DNA of 64,000 bases from Massilia sp. R2A-15 (GCF_030704305.1 NZ_CP131935.1:3658001-3722000); one strand, 5' to 3'. Positions 46,824 to 54,624 are shown, counted from the first letter of the stretch. Program-made: numbers and translations. The notes: generated by a model from the sequence alone, not told the origin.

Positions 46824-47798
46824 CTAATTTTTTGCAAGCGCCATTTTTGGATCGAAGCGTGCGTTACTCTTCAGTACCGCCATCATCCAATGGATCAGCT
46901 TGCGCATGACTGCGACCAACGCGACTTTACCCCCTTTGCCTGCAGCTCGAAGTCGCGCGTAGAGCGCTTGGGCAGCTGGATTGAACCGAATCGCGGTCAT
47001 CGCCGGGCAGTACAATATTTTGCGTAGTCGTCCATGTCCTAGCTTGCACAAGTGTGATTTGCCGTGCACCGAATCGCCGGACTGATTATGTTCCGGTGAT
47101 AGTCCTACGAACGCCACCATCTGGCGGATATTATCAAAGCGGTCTACAGGAAGCCACGCAAGAAAATAACTGCTAACCCGTTCCCCCACCCCGGGAATAC
47201 TGCGTAGGAGTTCCTGTTGATTCCGCAGTCCGGGGTGGCGGTCGATATGATCGCGGATTTTTTGCGTCAATAATGCTTCCTCTTCCTTCAAAGTCAGCAA
47301 TATGCGATCGACCGATTCCAACGCTTGGCCCGCCGCTTCGTGACGCCGATTCTGCTCCTGCACATGCATGCCTTGAACCGCTTCCAGGCGCGCGATGAGG
47401 CGCTGCAACTCCCGCACTTCCGTCGCGGGAGGCTCCCAGAGGACCAACTTCTTGGATTGCTCGCCAAATCGGGCGATCAACTCGGCATCAGCTCGGTCAG
47501 TCTTTTGTCTGCGCATCTCAGATTGGCCAAAAGCTTTAATTTGCAAAGGATTGACGACGCTGACCAAATATCCAGCGTCAAACATGGCATGCGCCAGAGC
47601 TTCGTAATACTGGCTGGTCGCTTCCATCACCACGCGACACTCATTCGCCGAAATACCCTGCTCGACGAGCCAATCGCAAAGCGCCTGAAAGCCAACGGGC
47701 GAATTTTCAAATGCCTTGTTACGAATCTTGCCCGTTTTTCCCGACAGCCAAGCCAAGTCAAATTTACGCTTTGCGATATCGATTCCGACTACTTCCAT
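46824..47798 (-). CDS. IS110-family DEDD recombinase
   Basis: The 324-residue recombinase has an N-terminal RuvC-like DEDD domain with Asp 7 (VVGIDIAKRKFD), Glu 59 (VVMEATSQYYE), and Asp 101/Asp 104 (KTDRADAELIARF), followed by a coiled-coil stretch and the C-terminal Transposase_20 domain with SIPGVGERVSSYFLAW and HNQSGDSVHGK (Ser 240 or 243 is the candidate nucleophile). The gene appears intact. The ATG at 47798 has GGGAGG upstream at good distance, so it was preferred to one five codons earlier. Confidence 0.95.
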   Translation of the reverse strand: MEVVGIDIAKRKFDLAWLSGKTGKIRNKAFENSPVGFQALCDWLVEQGISANECRVVMEATSQYYEALAHAMFDAGYLVSVVNPLQIKAFGQSEMRRQKTDRADAELIARFGEQSKKLVLWEPPATEVRELQRLIARLEAVQGMHVQEQNRRHEAAGQALESVDRILLTLKEEEALLTQKIRDHIDRHPGLRNQQELLRSIPGVGERVSSYFLAWLPVDRFDNIRQMVAFVGLSPEHNQSGDSVHGKSHLCKLGHGRLRKILYCPAMTAIRFNPAAQALYARLRAAGKGGKVALVAVMRKLIHWMMAVLKSNARFDPKMALAKN

Positions 47799-47834
47799 GG
47801 CAGCCTCCCCCATCCGCTGGTGATTTCGCTAGGA

Positions 47835-47972
47835 CTTTATCTCGTGCATCCTTAAGAACACAGGCTCGCAGCCTCAGATACTGTTCGCACTCTGCGATAA
47901 AGGGAAGGACATGCGGCTTATCTGCGTCAACAGGCTCGAAGCCTCGGGTACGACTCAGCCTACATGCCCTTC
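47835..47972 (-). ncRNA. Predicted bridge RNA of the IS110 element
   Basis: Two successive stem-loops can be drawn on the recombinase strand. Loop 1 (47972-47904) has stem GAAGGGCATG/CATGTCCTTC, a segment GTCGTACC (47954-47947) identical to the target left of the core, an inner hairpin AGGCTTCGAGCCT, then GACGCAG (47928-47922), complementary to the target right of the core (CTGCG). Loop 2 (47902-47835) has stem CTTTATC/GATAAAG, the segment ACAGTATCT (47884-47876) identical to the element right end plus core, an inner hairpin AGGCTGCGAGCCT, then TTAAG, which partly complements the element left end (CTTA). The exact transcript ends are not known. Confidence 0.8.
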
Positions 47973-48020
47973 GTTTTCCAAGCGTCCTCAGAAATCATAA
48001 CGTGTTCCACAGCGTATAAG

Positions 48021-48027
48021 GTACGAC
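48021..48027. repeat. Remnant right end of the interrupted family B repeat
   Basis: GTACGAC is the missing end of the repeat whose main part lies at 46731-46811. It marks the right border of the IS element. Confidence 0.8.
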
Positions 48028-48033
48028 AACCTT

Positions 48034-48089
48034 TGTTACGCCGCGAGACGTTCGTCGATCTCCAGCGCAGCTGCCAGCTTGCGCCAGTC
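48034..48089 (-). pseudogene. Duplicated 3' end of the hemerythrin-like gene
   Basis: This 56-base stretch repeats the end of the neighbouring hemerythrin-like gene, encoding DWRKLAAALEIDERLAA and a stop. It differs from the genuine copy (48154-48209) at only two positions, both silent (GAA CGT versus GAG CGC). No open frame continues upstream. It forms half of a tandem duplication that includes a family B arm. Confidence 0.8.
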
Positions 48090-48147
48090 CTGAATATGCG
48101 CACAGGCTCCTCCCGCTCAGCAAGGGTACCTGCCTCCGCAGGAACGA
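48090..48147. repeat. Truncated family B element (right half)
   Basis: Bases from about 48090 match the right half of the element at 46757-46811 (CTGAATA..., then GGGTACCTGCCTCCGCAGGA and ACGAC). The left arm is absent. It is part of the tandem duplication with the hemerythrin gene end. Confidence 0.75.
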
Positions 48148-48156
48148 CAAGCCTTG

Positions 48157-48849
48157 TTACGCCGCGAGGCGCTCGTCGATCTCCAGCGCAGCTGCCAGCT
48201 TGCGCCAGTCGGCCGGTGCCAGCAAGGTTTCGAAGAACGCGCACATGCCGGCGAATACCTGCGGCGGCACCGCGGCCTGCATGCCCTGCAACAGTTGCAC
48301 GCGCTCCGACGGCGACAAGGCCGGCAGCATCCAGCGCATGGCCAGGCCCTTCTCCTCCTCGCCCAGCGAGGCGACTATTGCATGGTCGATCGCAAGGATC
48401 TGGGCGTCGCTGTAGTGCTTCCACAGCACGGCGTTGTGGTCGGTCTCCTCGACGTGCATGTGCTCGAGCGTTTCGCCGAGGAACAGGGCGATGTGCTGAT
48501 ACAGCTGGTGCACCAGCACCTCGCGCCCGGCGCCAATCGCCTGCTCGGCCTGGGTGGCCAGCGCGATGATCTTGTGGCAGGCCGCTTCGTGGTGGCCGTG
48601 CTCGGCTTCGATGGCATCGGCCGAGCCGGGGCCGTGCGCTTCCATCGCCGGGTGGACGAATTCATCCTCGTGGCGCATGTGGCCGATGTAGAAGGTGGCC
48701 ATCGCGCGCGCCTGCGCCGTCTCCTGCGCGTCGGCGCAGTCGAGGCTGCCCACGCGCAGCATGGTGTCGCAGATGAAGGAGCGCAGTGCCTTGTGGATCG
48801 GACGGTAGATGTCGAGGCGCTGCTGCGAGACGGGTTGGAACTGGTTCAT
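48157..48849 (-). CDS. Hemerythrin HHE-domain protein
   Basis: The 230-residue helical protein has an HHE-type hemerythrin-like pattern of metal-binding His and Glu: RPIHKALRSFICDTM, FYIGHMRHEDEFVHPAME, EAEHGHHEAACHKI and EHMHVEETDHNAVLWKHYSDAQI. It may bind a di-iron centre for oxygen, NO or iron sensing; this has not been shown for this protein. The ATG at 48849 has GGGAG upstream and excludes a longer frame. A fragment of its 3' end is duplicated downstream (48034-48089). Confidence 0.85.
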   Translation of the reverse strand: MNQFQPVSQQRLDIYRPIHKALRSFICDTMLRVGSLDCADAQETAQARAMATFYIGHMRHEDEFVHPAMEAHGPGSADAIEAEHGHHEAACHKIIALATQAEQAIGAGREVLVHQLYQHIALFLGETLEHMHVEETDHNAVLWKHYSDAQILAIDHAIVASLGEEEKGLAMRWMLPALSPSERVQLLQGMQAAVPPQVFAGMCAFFETLLAPADWRKLAAALEIDERLAA

Positions 48850-48987
48850 TGCTTCACTCCCTGTTGGTGTATCGCCAGGCTCCTGAAAGTGGGCCGGTTG
48901 CGTAGATACAGAATAGGGAGATGGGCCGGTTCGCGTTCTTAAAACTTCATGAAGCAAATGCTAAATAAACCTTAAGTATGCATGCGG

Positions 48988-49887
48988 CTACGCGGCGGCA
49001 ACTGCCGCGACCTGGTCGCGCAACCAGCGCTGCGCCGGATCGCTGTGGGCGCGCGGGTGCCAGCCCATGCGCATCGAAAATTCGCCGACTTCGCACGGCG
49101 GCGCCATCACTGCCAGGCTCGCGCTCCAGCGCCGCGCCAGCCGCGCCGGCACGGTGCAGATCACGTCGCTGTCGGCCACCAGCGCCGGGGCCACCAGGAA
49201 GCTCGGCAGCGATACCACCACGCGACGGCTGCGCCCCAGCCGCGCGAGCACGTCGTCGACCACGCCGACAAAGCCGCCGCCGGCGGTCGACACGAGCGCG
49301 TGATCGAGGCTGCAGAAGGTGTCCAGGTCCAGCGCAGTGTCCGCTGCCGGATGGCCGCGCCGCAGCACGCACAGGAAGGTTTCGTCGAACAGCGCGCGCG
49401 TCTTCAGCGCCGCCGGCATGCCCTGCGGCGTCAGCAGCGCCAGGTCGATTTCGCCGCTGGCCATCTGTTCGGCCAGGCGCGCGACGTCGGCGCCGAACAG
49501 CGCCACCCGCACGCCCGGCGCCAGCACGCGCAGGCGCGCGATCAGCGGCACGCACAGCACCGCCTGCATCGAGTCGGTGGTGGCGATGCGGAAGGTGTCG
49601 CGCGCGGTGGCCGGGTCGAAAGGCTGGCGCTCGGCCACCAGGCCGCCGAGCGCGGCGAGCATGTCGCGCAGCGGCGCCTGCAATTCCAGCGCGCGCGCAG
49701 TCGGTGTCATGCCGCGCGAGGCCGGCAGCAGCAGCGGATCGCGAAACAGGTCGCGCAGCTGCCTGAGCTGGGCCGACAGCGCCGGCTGCGACAGCGCCAG
49801 GCGGCGCGCGGCATGGGTCACGTTGCGCTCGGCGAGCAGCACGTCGAGCGATACCAGCAAATTGAGGTCGATGCGGTGCAGGTCCAT
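48988..49887 (-). CDS. LysR-type transcriptional regulator
   Basis: The 299-residue regulator has the N-terminal winged helix-turn-helix (DLNLLVSLDVLLAERNVTHAARRLALSQPALSAQLRQLRDLF) and a C-terminal substrate-binding domain. It is divergent from the SDR gene, the classic LysR arrangement, and probably controls it through the palindromes at 49901-49939. The ligand is unknown. The ATG at 49887 gives the standard DLHRIDLNLL start. Confidence 0.93.
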   Translation of the reverse strand: MDLHRIDLNLLVSLDVLLAERNVTHAARRLALSQPALSAQLRQLRDLFRDPLLLPASRGMTPTARALELQAPLRDMLAALGGLVAERQPFDPATARDTFRIATTDSMQAVLCVPLIARLRVLAPGVRVALFGADVARLAEQMASGEIDLALLTPQGMPAALKTRALFDETFLCVLRRGHPAADTALDLDTFCSLDHALVSTAGGGFVGVVDDVLARLGRSRRVVVSLPSFLVAPALVADSDVICTVPARLARRWSASLAVMAPPCEVGEFSMRMGWHPRAHSDPAQRWLRDQVAAVAAA

Positions 49888-49900
49888 TGAGCCATCCAAA

Positions 49901-49917
49901 ATGCTTATGCCAAGCAT
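49901..49917. promoter_or_regulatory. Possible LysR binding site
   Basis: ATGCTT-ATGCC-AAGCAT is a perfect 6-5-6 inverted repeat, in the 103-base gap between the divergent LysR and SDR genes. It contains an interrupted dyad of the T-N11-A type recognised by LysR regulators. Confidence 0.5.
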
Positions 49918-49924
49918 AATCATA

Positions 49925-49939
49925 ATCCATTTCATGGAT
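49925..49939. promoter_or_regulatory. Second palindrome in the LysR/SDR gap
   Basis: ATCCAT-TTC-ATGGAT is a perfect 6-3-6 inverted repeat, seven bases after the first palindrome. Two sites about one and a half helical turns apart would suit binding of a LysR tetramer. Confidence 0.4.
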
Positions 49940-49990
49940 ATCTTCGGCGCGCTAGAATGAACCCATCACCACCCTATCCGGAGAACAGAC

Positions 49991-50713
49991 ATGAATTACC
50001 CACAACAACGCATCCTGATCATCGGCGGCACCAGCGGCATGGGCCTGGCCGCCGCGCGCAGCCTGGGCCAACTCGGCGCCGAAGTCATGCTCGCGGGCCG
50101 CTCACAGGCGCACCTCGACGCCGCGCTGGCATCGATCGAAGGACGCGCTGCCGGCTACGTCGCCGACTTCAGCGATCCGGCATCGCTGGCCGCCCTGTTC
50201 GAGCGCGTCGGCCGCATCGACCACCTGGTGCTGGCCGCTTCCGCCAATCCGGCATGGGGGCCGTTCGCCAGCACACCAGCCAGCGCGCTGCGCGCCGCCC
50301 TCGAAGGGAAACTGATCGGCTACTGGCAGTCCTTGCAGGCGGCGTTGCCGCATCTGCGGCGCGACGGCTCGGTGGTGATGCTCACCGGGGCAGCCTCGCG
50401 CACCGCGATGCCGGGCACCGCAGGCCTGGCCGCCGTGAATGGCGCGATTACCCAGATGGCGCAGACGCTGGCGAAGGAACTGGCGCCGTTGCGGGTCAAC
50501 GTGGTGTCGCCGGGACTGGTCGATACGCCAGCCTACGACGGCTTGCCGGCGCCGGCGAAAGCGGGCATGTTCGATGCGGCGGCCGCGTCGCTGCCGGTCG
50601 GCCGCACCGGGACGTCCGAAGATGTCGCGCAGGCGATCGTTTATATGATCGGTAACGGCTTCACGACCGGCGCGGTGCTCGATGTCGATGGCGGGGCGCG
50701 CATGGCGGCGTAA
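49991..50713 (+). CDS. Atypical short-chain dehydrogenase/reductase family protein
   Basis: The 240-residue SDR-fold protein has the NAD(P)-binding GGTSGMGLAAARSLG and the C-terminal region NVVSPGLVDTPAYDGL. The active-site Tyr-x-x-x-Lys expected in LAKEL-preceding sequence is missing: the region reads GLAAVNGAITQMAQTLAKEL, with Val and Ile at the Tyr and Lys positions. A subgroup of SDRs lacking this pair exists; its catalytic capacity is unclear. It is divergent from the LysR gene. GGAG lies ahead of the ATG. Confidence 0.85.
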   Translation: MNYPQQRILIIGGTSGMGLAAARSLGQLGAEVMLAGRSQAHLDAALASIEGRAAGYVADFSDPASLAALFERVGRIDHLVLAASANPAWGPFASTPASALRAALEGKLIGYWQSLQAALPHLRRDGSVVMLTGAASRTAMPGTAGLAAVNGAITQMAQTLAKELAPLRVNVVSPGLVDTPAYDGLPAPAKAGMFDAAAASLPVGRTGTSEDVAQAIVYMIGNGFTTGAVLDVDGGARMAA

Positions 50714-50719
50714 GAAGAA

Positions 50720-50746
50720 GGGGTCAGGTCCGCGGGACCAGTCCCC
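50720..50746 (+). repeat. Family A palindromic repeat
   Basis: The copy GGGGTCAGGTCC-GCG-GGACCAGTCCCC lies six bases after the SDR stop and 16 bases before the corA stop, i.e. between convergent genes. It has the central A-A mismatch and one additional mismatch. Confidence 0.85.
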
Positions 50747-50761
50747 GATGCTGCGTACTTC

Positions 50762-51727
50762 TTACTTCAGCCAGCCGCGGCGGCGGAAGTACCAGAACGG
50801 GGCGATCGCGCTGGTGATCATCAGCAGGATCGCGAACGGGTAGCCGAGCTGCCACTCCAGCTCCGGCAGCCACTTGAAGTTCATGCCGTAGATGCTGGCG
50901 ATCAGGGTCGGCGGCAGGAAGGCCACCGACGCCACCGAGAAGATCTTGATGATCTTGTTCTGGTTGATGTTGATGAAGCCGACCGTGGCGTCCATCAGGA
51001 AGTTGATCTTGTCGAACAGGAAGGAGGTGTGGCCGTCCAGCGATTCGATGTCGCGCAGGATCTGGCGCGCTTCCTCGAACTGCTCGGCATTGAGCAGGCG
51101 CCCGCGCATCAGGAAGCTGACCGCGCGCCGCGTGTCCATCATGTTGCGGCGGATCCGGCCGTTCAAGTCTTCCTCGTGCGCGATCGCGTTCAGCGCCGCC
51201 GCCGCGTCCTGGTCGGTGAATTCTTCCTGCAGCACGCGCCCCGACACTTCTTCCAGGTTCTGGTAGATGCCTTCGAGCGCGTCCGCCGAGTACTCGGCGT
51301 CGGTCGCGTAGAGGTCGAGCAGCACGTCCATGTAGTCGGCGATCGAGCCGGGCCGCGAGCGCGCGCGCATGCGCACGAGGCGGAACACCGGCAAATCGTC
51401 GGTGTGCACCGAGAACAGCATCTTGCGCGCCAGGATGAACGCGACCGTGACGATGCGCGACGGGCCGTCGTCCTCTTCCAGCAGGAAGTCGGTGCGCAAG
51501 TGCAGGTCGCCGTTTTCCGCTTCGTAGTAGCGCGCGGACGCTTCGATGTCCTTGACTTCGTCTTCGCCCGGCAAGATCACGCCATAGATCGCCTTGACCC
51601 AGGACCGCTCGTCGTCGGTCGGGTCGGTCAGGTCAACCCAGACGGGCTCGACATTTTCCAGATCTTCACGGGTGTCGATCGGAACCTGGTTGAGCCGGCC
51701 ATTTTGTAGGACAAATACGTTGATCAT
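50762..51727 (-). CDS. corA: Magnesium/cobalt transporter CorA
   Basis: The 321-residue channel protein has a long cytoplasmic N-terminal domain and two C-terminal membrane helices, the first ending in the GMN signature (IASIYGMNFKWLPELEW) that forms the selectivity filter. The C-terminus (YFRRRGWLK) is basic. It allows Mg2+ uptake. The ATG at 51727 was chosen; an upstream in-frame start would add 17 residues. A family A hairpin lies just beyond its stop. Confidence 0.95.
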   Translation of the reverse strand: MINVFVLQNGRLNQVPIDTREDLENVEPVWVDLTDPTDDERSWVKAIYGVILPGEDEVKDIEASARYYEAENGDLHLRTDFLLEEDDGPSRIVTVAFILARKMLFSVHTDDLPVFRLVRMRARSRPGSIADYMDVLLDLYATDAEYSADALEGIYQNLEEVSGRVLQEEFTDQDAAAALNAIAHEEDLNGRIRRNMMDTRRAVSFLMRGRLLNAEQFEEARQILRDIESLDGHTSFLFDKINFLMDATVGFININQNKIIKIFSVASVAFLPPTLIASIYGMNFKWLPELEWQLGYPFAILLMITSAIAPFWYFRRRGWLK

Positions 51728-51799
51728 GCGAAATTCTCGGCCGGATACGAAACAGCGCAAGTGTACCCGCAAGGACACACAATCGTCATCACTTTCGCT

Positions 51800-52177
51800 C
51801 TAGCGAGTCTGTTTTTCGATGATTTTGTCGAGCGCCGGGTCCGAGGTCCGTTCTAGCGGCGCCGCTACCGGCACTTTGGGCGCCTCGACGCCGCTGGTGG
51901 ACACGATGTCGATGGTGCGGCTGGTCTTGTTGCCGTCCTTGCAGTCGGTGTTCGAGACGACTGTTTTTCCGTCGATCCTGCACTTTCGCAGCGGCGCGTC
52001 CGCCTGCTTCGGCAGCGCCGGCGCCGACCTGGCCAGCCTGTCGACGCCTTCGGCAAACAGGTTGCGGTCGTGCCGCATCGACCACAGTGCGGCCATCGCG
52101 GCGGCGGCCACGCCGGCCGAAATGATGGCGACCCAGACCAGGTTCAGCGCACCGCGCTGGCGTTTCAGGTTTGTCAT
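51800..52177 (-). CDS. Small membrane-anchored protein with DUF4124-like motif
   Basis: The 125-residue protein has an N-terminal membrane anchor (LNLVWVAIISAGVAAAAMAALW, about 13-34) and a short Cys-containing motif KCRIDGKTVVSNTDCKDG, similar to DUF4124 repeats (CxxxxGKxxxSxxxC), suggesting a periplasmic disulfide. No function is known. It overlaps mtgA by four bases and ends the eight-gene cluster. Confidence 0.65.
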   Translation of the reverse strand: MTNLKRQRGALNLVWVAIISAGVAAAAMAALWSMRHDRNLFAEGVDRLARSAPALPKQADAPLRKCRIDGKTVVSNTDCKDGNKTSRTIDIVSTSGVEAPKVPVAAPLERTSDPALDKIIEKQTR

Positions 52178-52881
52178 GGCAGTTCGGCGGAATTCATGCG
52201 ATTGACGATGATGCTGGTACGCCGCGCCAGGTAATTGGTGTCGCGGTGGCGGTCGTAGAAGCGCGGATTGGGCAGCATCACGGCGAGTTTGGCCGCTTGC
52301 GCCGCGCTCAGGCTCGCCGCCGGCACGCGGAAATAATGGCGCGCGGCCGCTTCGGCGCCGAACACGCCGCGCCCGAATTCGACCACGTTCAGGTAGATCT
52401 CGAGGATGCGCTCCTTGCTCATCACGGATTCGAGCATGAAGGCGATGACCATCTCCTGGCCCTTGCGAACGTAGCTGCGCGAGCCGGACAGGAACAGGTT
52501 CTTGGCCAGCTGCTGGGTGATGGTCGAGCCGCCGCCGACGACCTTGCGGCGGGTGTTGTTGCGCGCGTAGGCTTTCTCCAGCGCGGCCCAGTCGACGCCC
52601 AGGTGCTCGGCAAAGTTGGCGTCCTCGGAGGCGATCACGGCGCGCTTCAGGTTAGGCGAAATGGCCGCGTAGGGCACCCACTTCTGCTCCAGCGTGGCTT
52701 TCGGATTGGCCTGGCGCAGTTCGGACAGCTGCGCGCTCATGAAGCTGGTCATGGACGGATTGAAGCGGGTCCACCAGCAGATCTGCAGGAAGAAATACAG
52801 CTGCAGCAGGAACACGGCCAGCAGCGGGCCGAGGATGATCCACTTGAGCCAGCGCCGGCCGCCCTTGCGCGCCCGGGTCAT
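52174..52881 (-). CDS. mtgA: Monofunctional biosynthetic peptidoglycan transglycosylase
   Basis: The 235-residue GT51 enzyme polymerises lipid II glycan chains. It has one N-terminal membrane anchor (WIILGPLLAVFLLQLYFFLQI), the catalytic-Glu motif SEDANFAEHLGVDW, GGSTITQQLAKNLFLSGSRSY and RKGQEMVIAFMLE. It lacks a transpeptidase domain. It overlaps aroE by four bases and is followed by the DUF4124-like gene. Confidence 0.95.
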   Translation of the reverse strand: MTRARKGGRRWLKWIILGPLLAVFLLQLYFFLQICWWTRFNPSMTSFMSAQLSELRQANPKATLEQKWVPYAAISPNLKRAVIASEDANFAEHLGVDWAALEKAYARNNTRRKVVGGGSTITQQLAKNLFLSGSRSYVRKGQEMVIAFMLESVMSKERILEIYLNVVEFGRGVFGAEAAARHYFRVPAASLSAAQAAKLAVMLPNPRFYDRHRDTNYLARRTSIIVNRMNSAELP

Positions 52882-53684
52882 GCCGGCATACGGAGCGAGG
52901 CCAGGACCGCGGCGGTTTCAGGACGCACGCCGCGCCAGATGAAGAAGGCTTCGGCGGCCTGCTCGACCAGCATGCCGAGCCCGTCGCGCACGGTGGCGCC
53001 GTGGCCCGCCGCGAACTGCATGAAAGGCGTCGGCGCGCTGGCGTACATCATGTCGAGCGCCAGCGTGCCGGGGCCAAACACGGCGGCCGGCACCGGCGGG
53101 ATGTCCCCGGCCAGGCTGGCCGAGGTGGCGTTGATGACGATGTCGAACTGGCCGGCCAGCGCCGCGAACTCGCAGGCGGCCGTGACGCCGCCGAAGCGCA
53201 CGGCCAATGCCTCGGCCGTGGCAAAGGTGCGATTGGCGATGACCAGTTCGCGCGGGCCTTGCTGCAGCAGCGGCAGGATCACGCCGCGCGCCGCACCGCC
53301 GGCGCCGACCAGCAGCACGCGCTTGGCGGCGATGGCCACGCCGGCGTTGTTCAGGATATCGTTGACCAGGCCCGCGCCGTCGGTGTTGTCGCCGGCGATG
53401 CCTTGTGGCGTGAAGCTGAGGGTGTTGACGGCGCCGGCCGCGTGGGCGCGGTCGGACAGGGTGTCGGCCAGCGCGGCGGCGTCGAGCTTGAACGGCACGG
53501 TCACGTTGGCCCCCTTGCAGCCGGCGGCGATAAGCCCCTGCACCGTGGCGGCGAAGGCGTCGAGCGGCGCCAGGCAGCGTTCGTATTCCAGCTGCTGCCC
53601 GGTCTGGGCGGCGAAGGCGGCATGGATGGCCGGCGACTTGCTGTGCGCCACCGGATTCCCGATCACAACATAGCGGTCGCTCAC
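52878..53684 (-). CDS. aroE: Shikimate dehydrogenase
   Basis: The 268-residue enzyme reduces 3-dehydroshikimate with NADPH. Landmarks are IGNPVAHSKSPAIHAAFA, GANVTVPFK (catalytic Lys), GDNTDGAGLVND, VLLVGAGGAARGV and a NATSAS motif. It starts with GTG at 53684, with GGGAGG upstream and sequence matching the family from the second residue. It overlaps both the tonB-like gene and mtgA. Confidence 0.95.
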   Translation of the reverse strand: MSDRYVVIGNPVAHSKSPAIHAAFAAQTGQQLEYERCLAPLDAFAATVQGLIAAGCKGANVTVPFKLDAAALADTLSDRAHAAGAVNTLSFTPQGIAGDNTDGAGLVNDILNNAGVAIAAKRVLLVGAGGAARGVILPLLQQGPRELVIANRTFATAEALAVRFGGVTAACEFAALAGQFDIVINATSASLAGDIPPVPAAVFGPGTLALDMMYASAPTPFMQFAAGHGATVRDGLGMLVEQAAEAFFIWRGVRPETAAVLASLRMPA

Positions 53685-54562
53685 TGCCCGCCTCCCGGCA
53701 TCGCCTTCATGGTTTCCTCGCGAGTGAATTTGAACCGGGTGATGATGACCCACAGGTCGTCGCGGTCCGATGACAACATATTAGGCGGGAATTTGCCGAA
53801 TGGGGCGGCGCGCCGCACGATGGCGATCGCCGCCTTGTCGAGGTCCGCGTTGCCGGAGCTTTTTTCGATGCGCACGCCGCCATCCTTCACGTAGATGGTG
53901 CCGTCCTGGAAAATCGGGATGTACAGCACCAGCTCGCCGTACAGCTTGCGGCCGTTCACCTGCGGGAAATTGAGCGTACCCATTTCCTCGACGCGCTTTT
54001 GCATCGCCTTGTAGTACATCGCGTAGCCGACTTCCTGGGTGCTCGGCGTGATGTAGGTTTTCTTCGGGCGCTTATTCTGTTCCTCGATCGTCGTGCTGAT
54101 CTCGGCGGTCTGGCGCGCGATCGCCTTGCTCGTCTCGAGCAGGTCGTTACCGGTGCGGGTCGGGTCGGGCTTGTCCTTTTCCGTGACGGGCGGCGCCTTG
54201 TAGTTCGATGCGCGCGCGCGGGTCAGCAGGTTCTGCTGCTGCGCCTCGTACTCGGCGATCTTGCGCTGCATCGCCTTCAGGCTGTCGCCGTCCTCGGTCT
54301 TGCGCATGTCCGGCAAGGGCGACTTCGAGCGGCCGGCATCGGCCTGGCCGCCGCCGTCGAGGTTGGCCTGGGCCAGCGCGTCGGCCTTCAGCGGACGCTT
54401 GGCGTGCTTGGCGTTGACCAGGATGACTTCGAGGCCGGGGTCAGCCGGCTGGATCTTGAAGGCGTCGGGCGCGACGAAGCGCACCGCCAGCAGGGCTGCA
54501 TGCGCCACCACCGAGAAGGCGATGGCGATCATCATGGTGCGGTTTTCTATGAGAGACTTCAC
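53681..54562 (-). CDS. TonB-like energy transducer
   Basis: The 293-residue protein has an N-terminal membrane helix (TMMIAIAFSVVAHAALLAVRFV), a long charged periplasmic linker with a coiled-coil stretch (LKAMQRKIAEYEAQQQNLLTRARA), and a C-terminal TonB-type domain (GELVLYIPIFQDGTIYVKDGGVRIEKSSGNADLDKAAIAIVRRAAPFGKFP). It probably transmits proton-motive energy or acts in another envelope function. ExbB and ExbD genes are not nearby. It starts at GTG and overlaps aroE. Confidence 0.83.
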   Translation of the reverse strand: MKSLIENRTMMIAIAFSVVAHAALLAVRFVAPDAFKIQPADPGLEVILVNAKHAKRPLKADALAQANLDGGGQADAGRSKSPLPDMRKTEDGDSLKAMQRKIAEYEAQQQNLLTRARASNYKAPPVTEKDKPDPTRTGNDLLETSKAIARQTAEISTTIEEQNKRPKKTYITPSTQEVGYAMYYKAMQKRVEEMGTLNFPQVNGRKLYGELVLYIPIFQDGTIYVKDGGVRIEKSSGNADLDKAAIAIVRRAAPFGKFPPNMLSSDRDDLWVIITRFKFTREETMKAMPGGGQ

Positions 54563-54624
54563 GCGTGACCAGCTTCGGAACTATTGACGTACAGAATGAA
54601 ATGATTCTACCGCATCGGAAGGCC

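Larger units (their letters stand above)
46810..48020 (-). mobile_element. IS110-family insertion sequence
   Basis: The element is about 1.21 kb and inserted in the right arm of a family B repeat. Both boundaries carry AG (46810-46811 and 48019-48020), i.e. CT on the element strand, the core dinucleotide known for IS110-type recombination. No target duplication beyond this core is seen, as expected. One recombinase gene occupies 46824-47798; only 12 bases separate its stop from the core. The long non-coding end lies upstream of the gene (47799-48018), as in the IS110 subgroup. The terminal sequences show imperfect inverted similarity (ATACTGTGG versus ATACGCTGTGG). Confidence 0.9.

Noticed and set aside
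46809..47884. CAGATACTGT direct repeat at 46809 and 47875 as a target-site duplication or the IS border
   Set aside because: Using it as the border leaves the family B repeat unrepaired. The match is better explained as the donor guide segment of the bridge RNA matching the right end of the element.
47985..48020. Promoter for the bridge RNA (TATGAT at 47999-47994)
   Set aside because: A -10-like hexamer is present but no convincing -35 was found at 16-18 bases, either in the inserted form or in the joined-ends form. Not listed as a feature.
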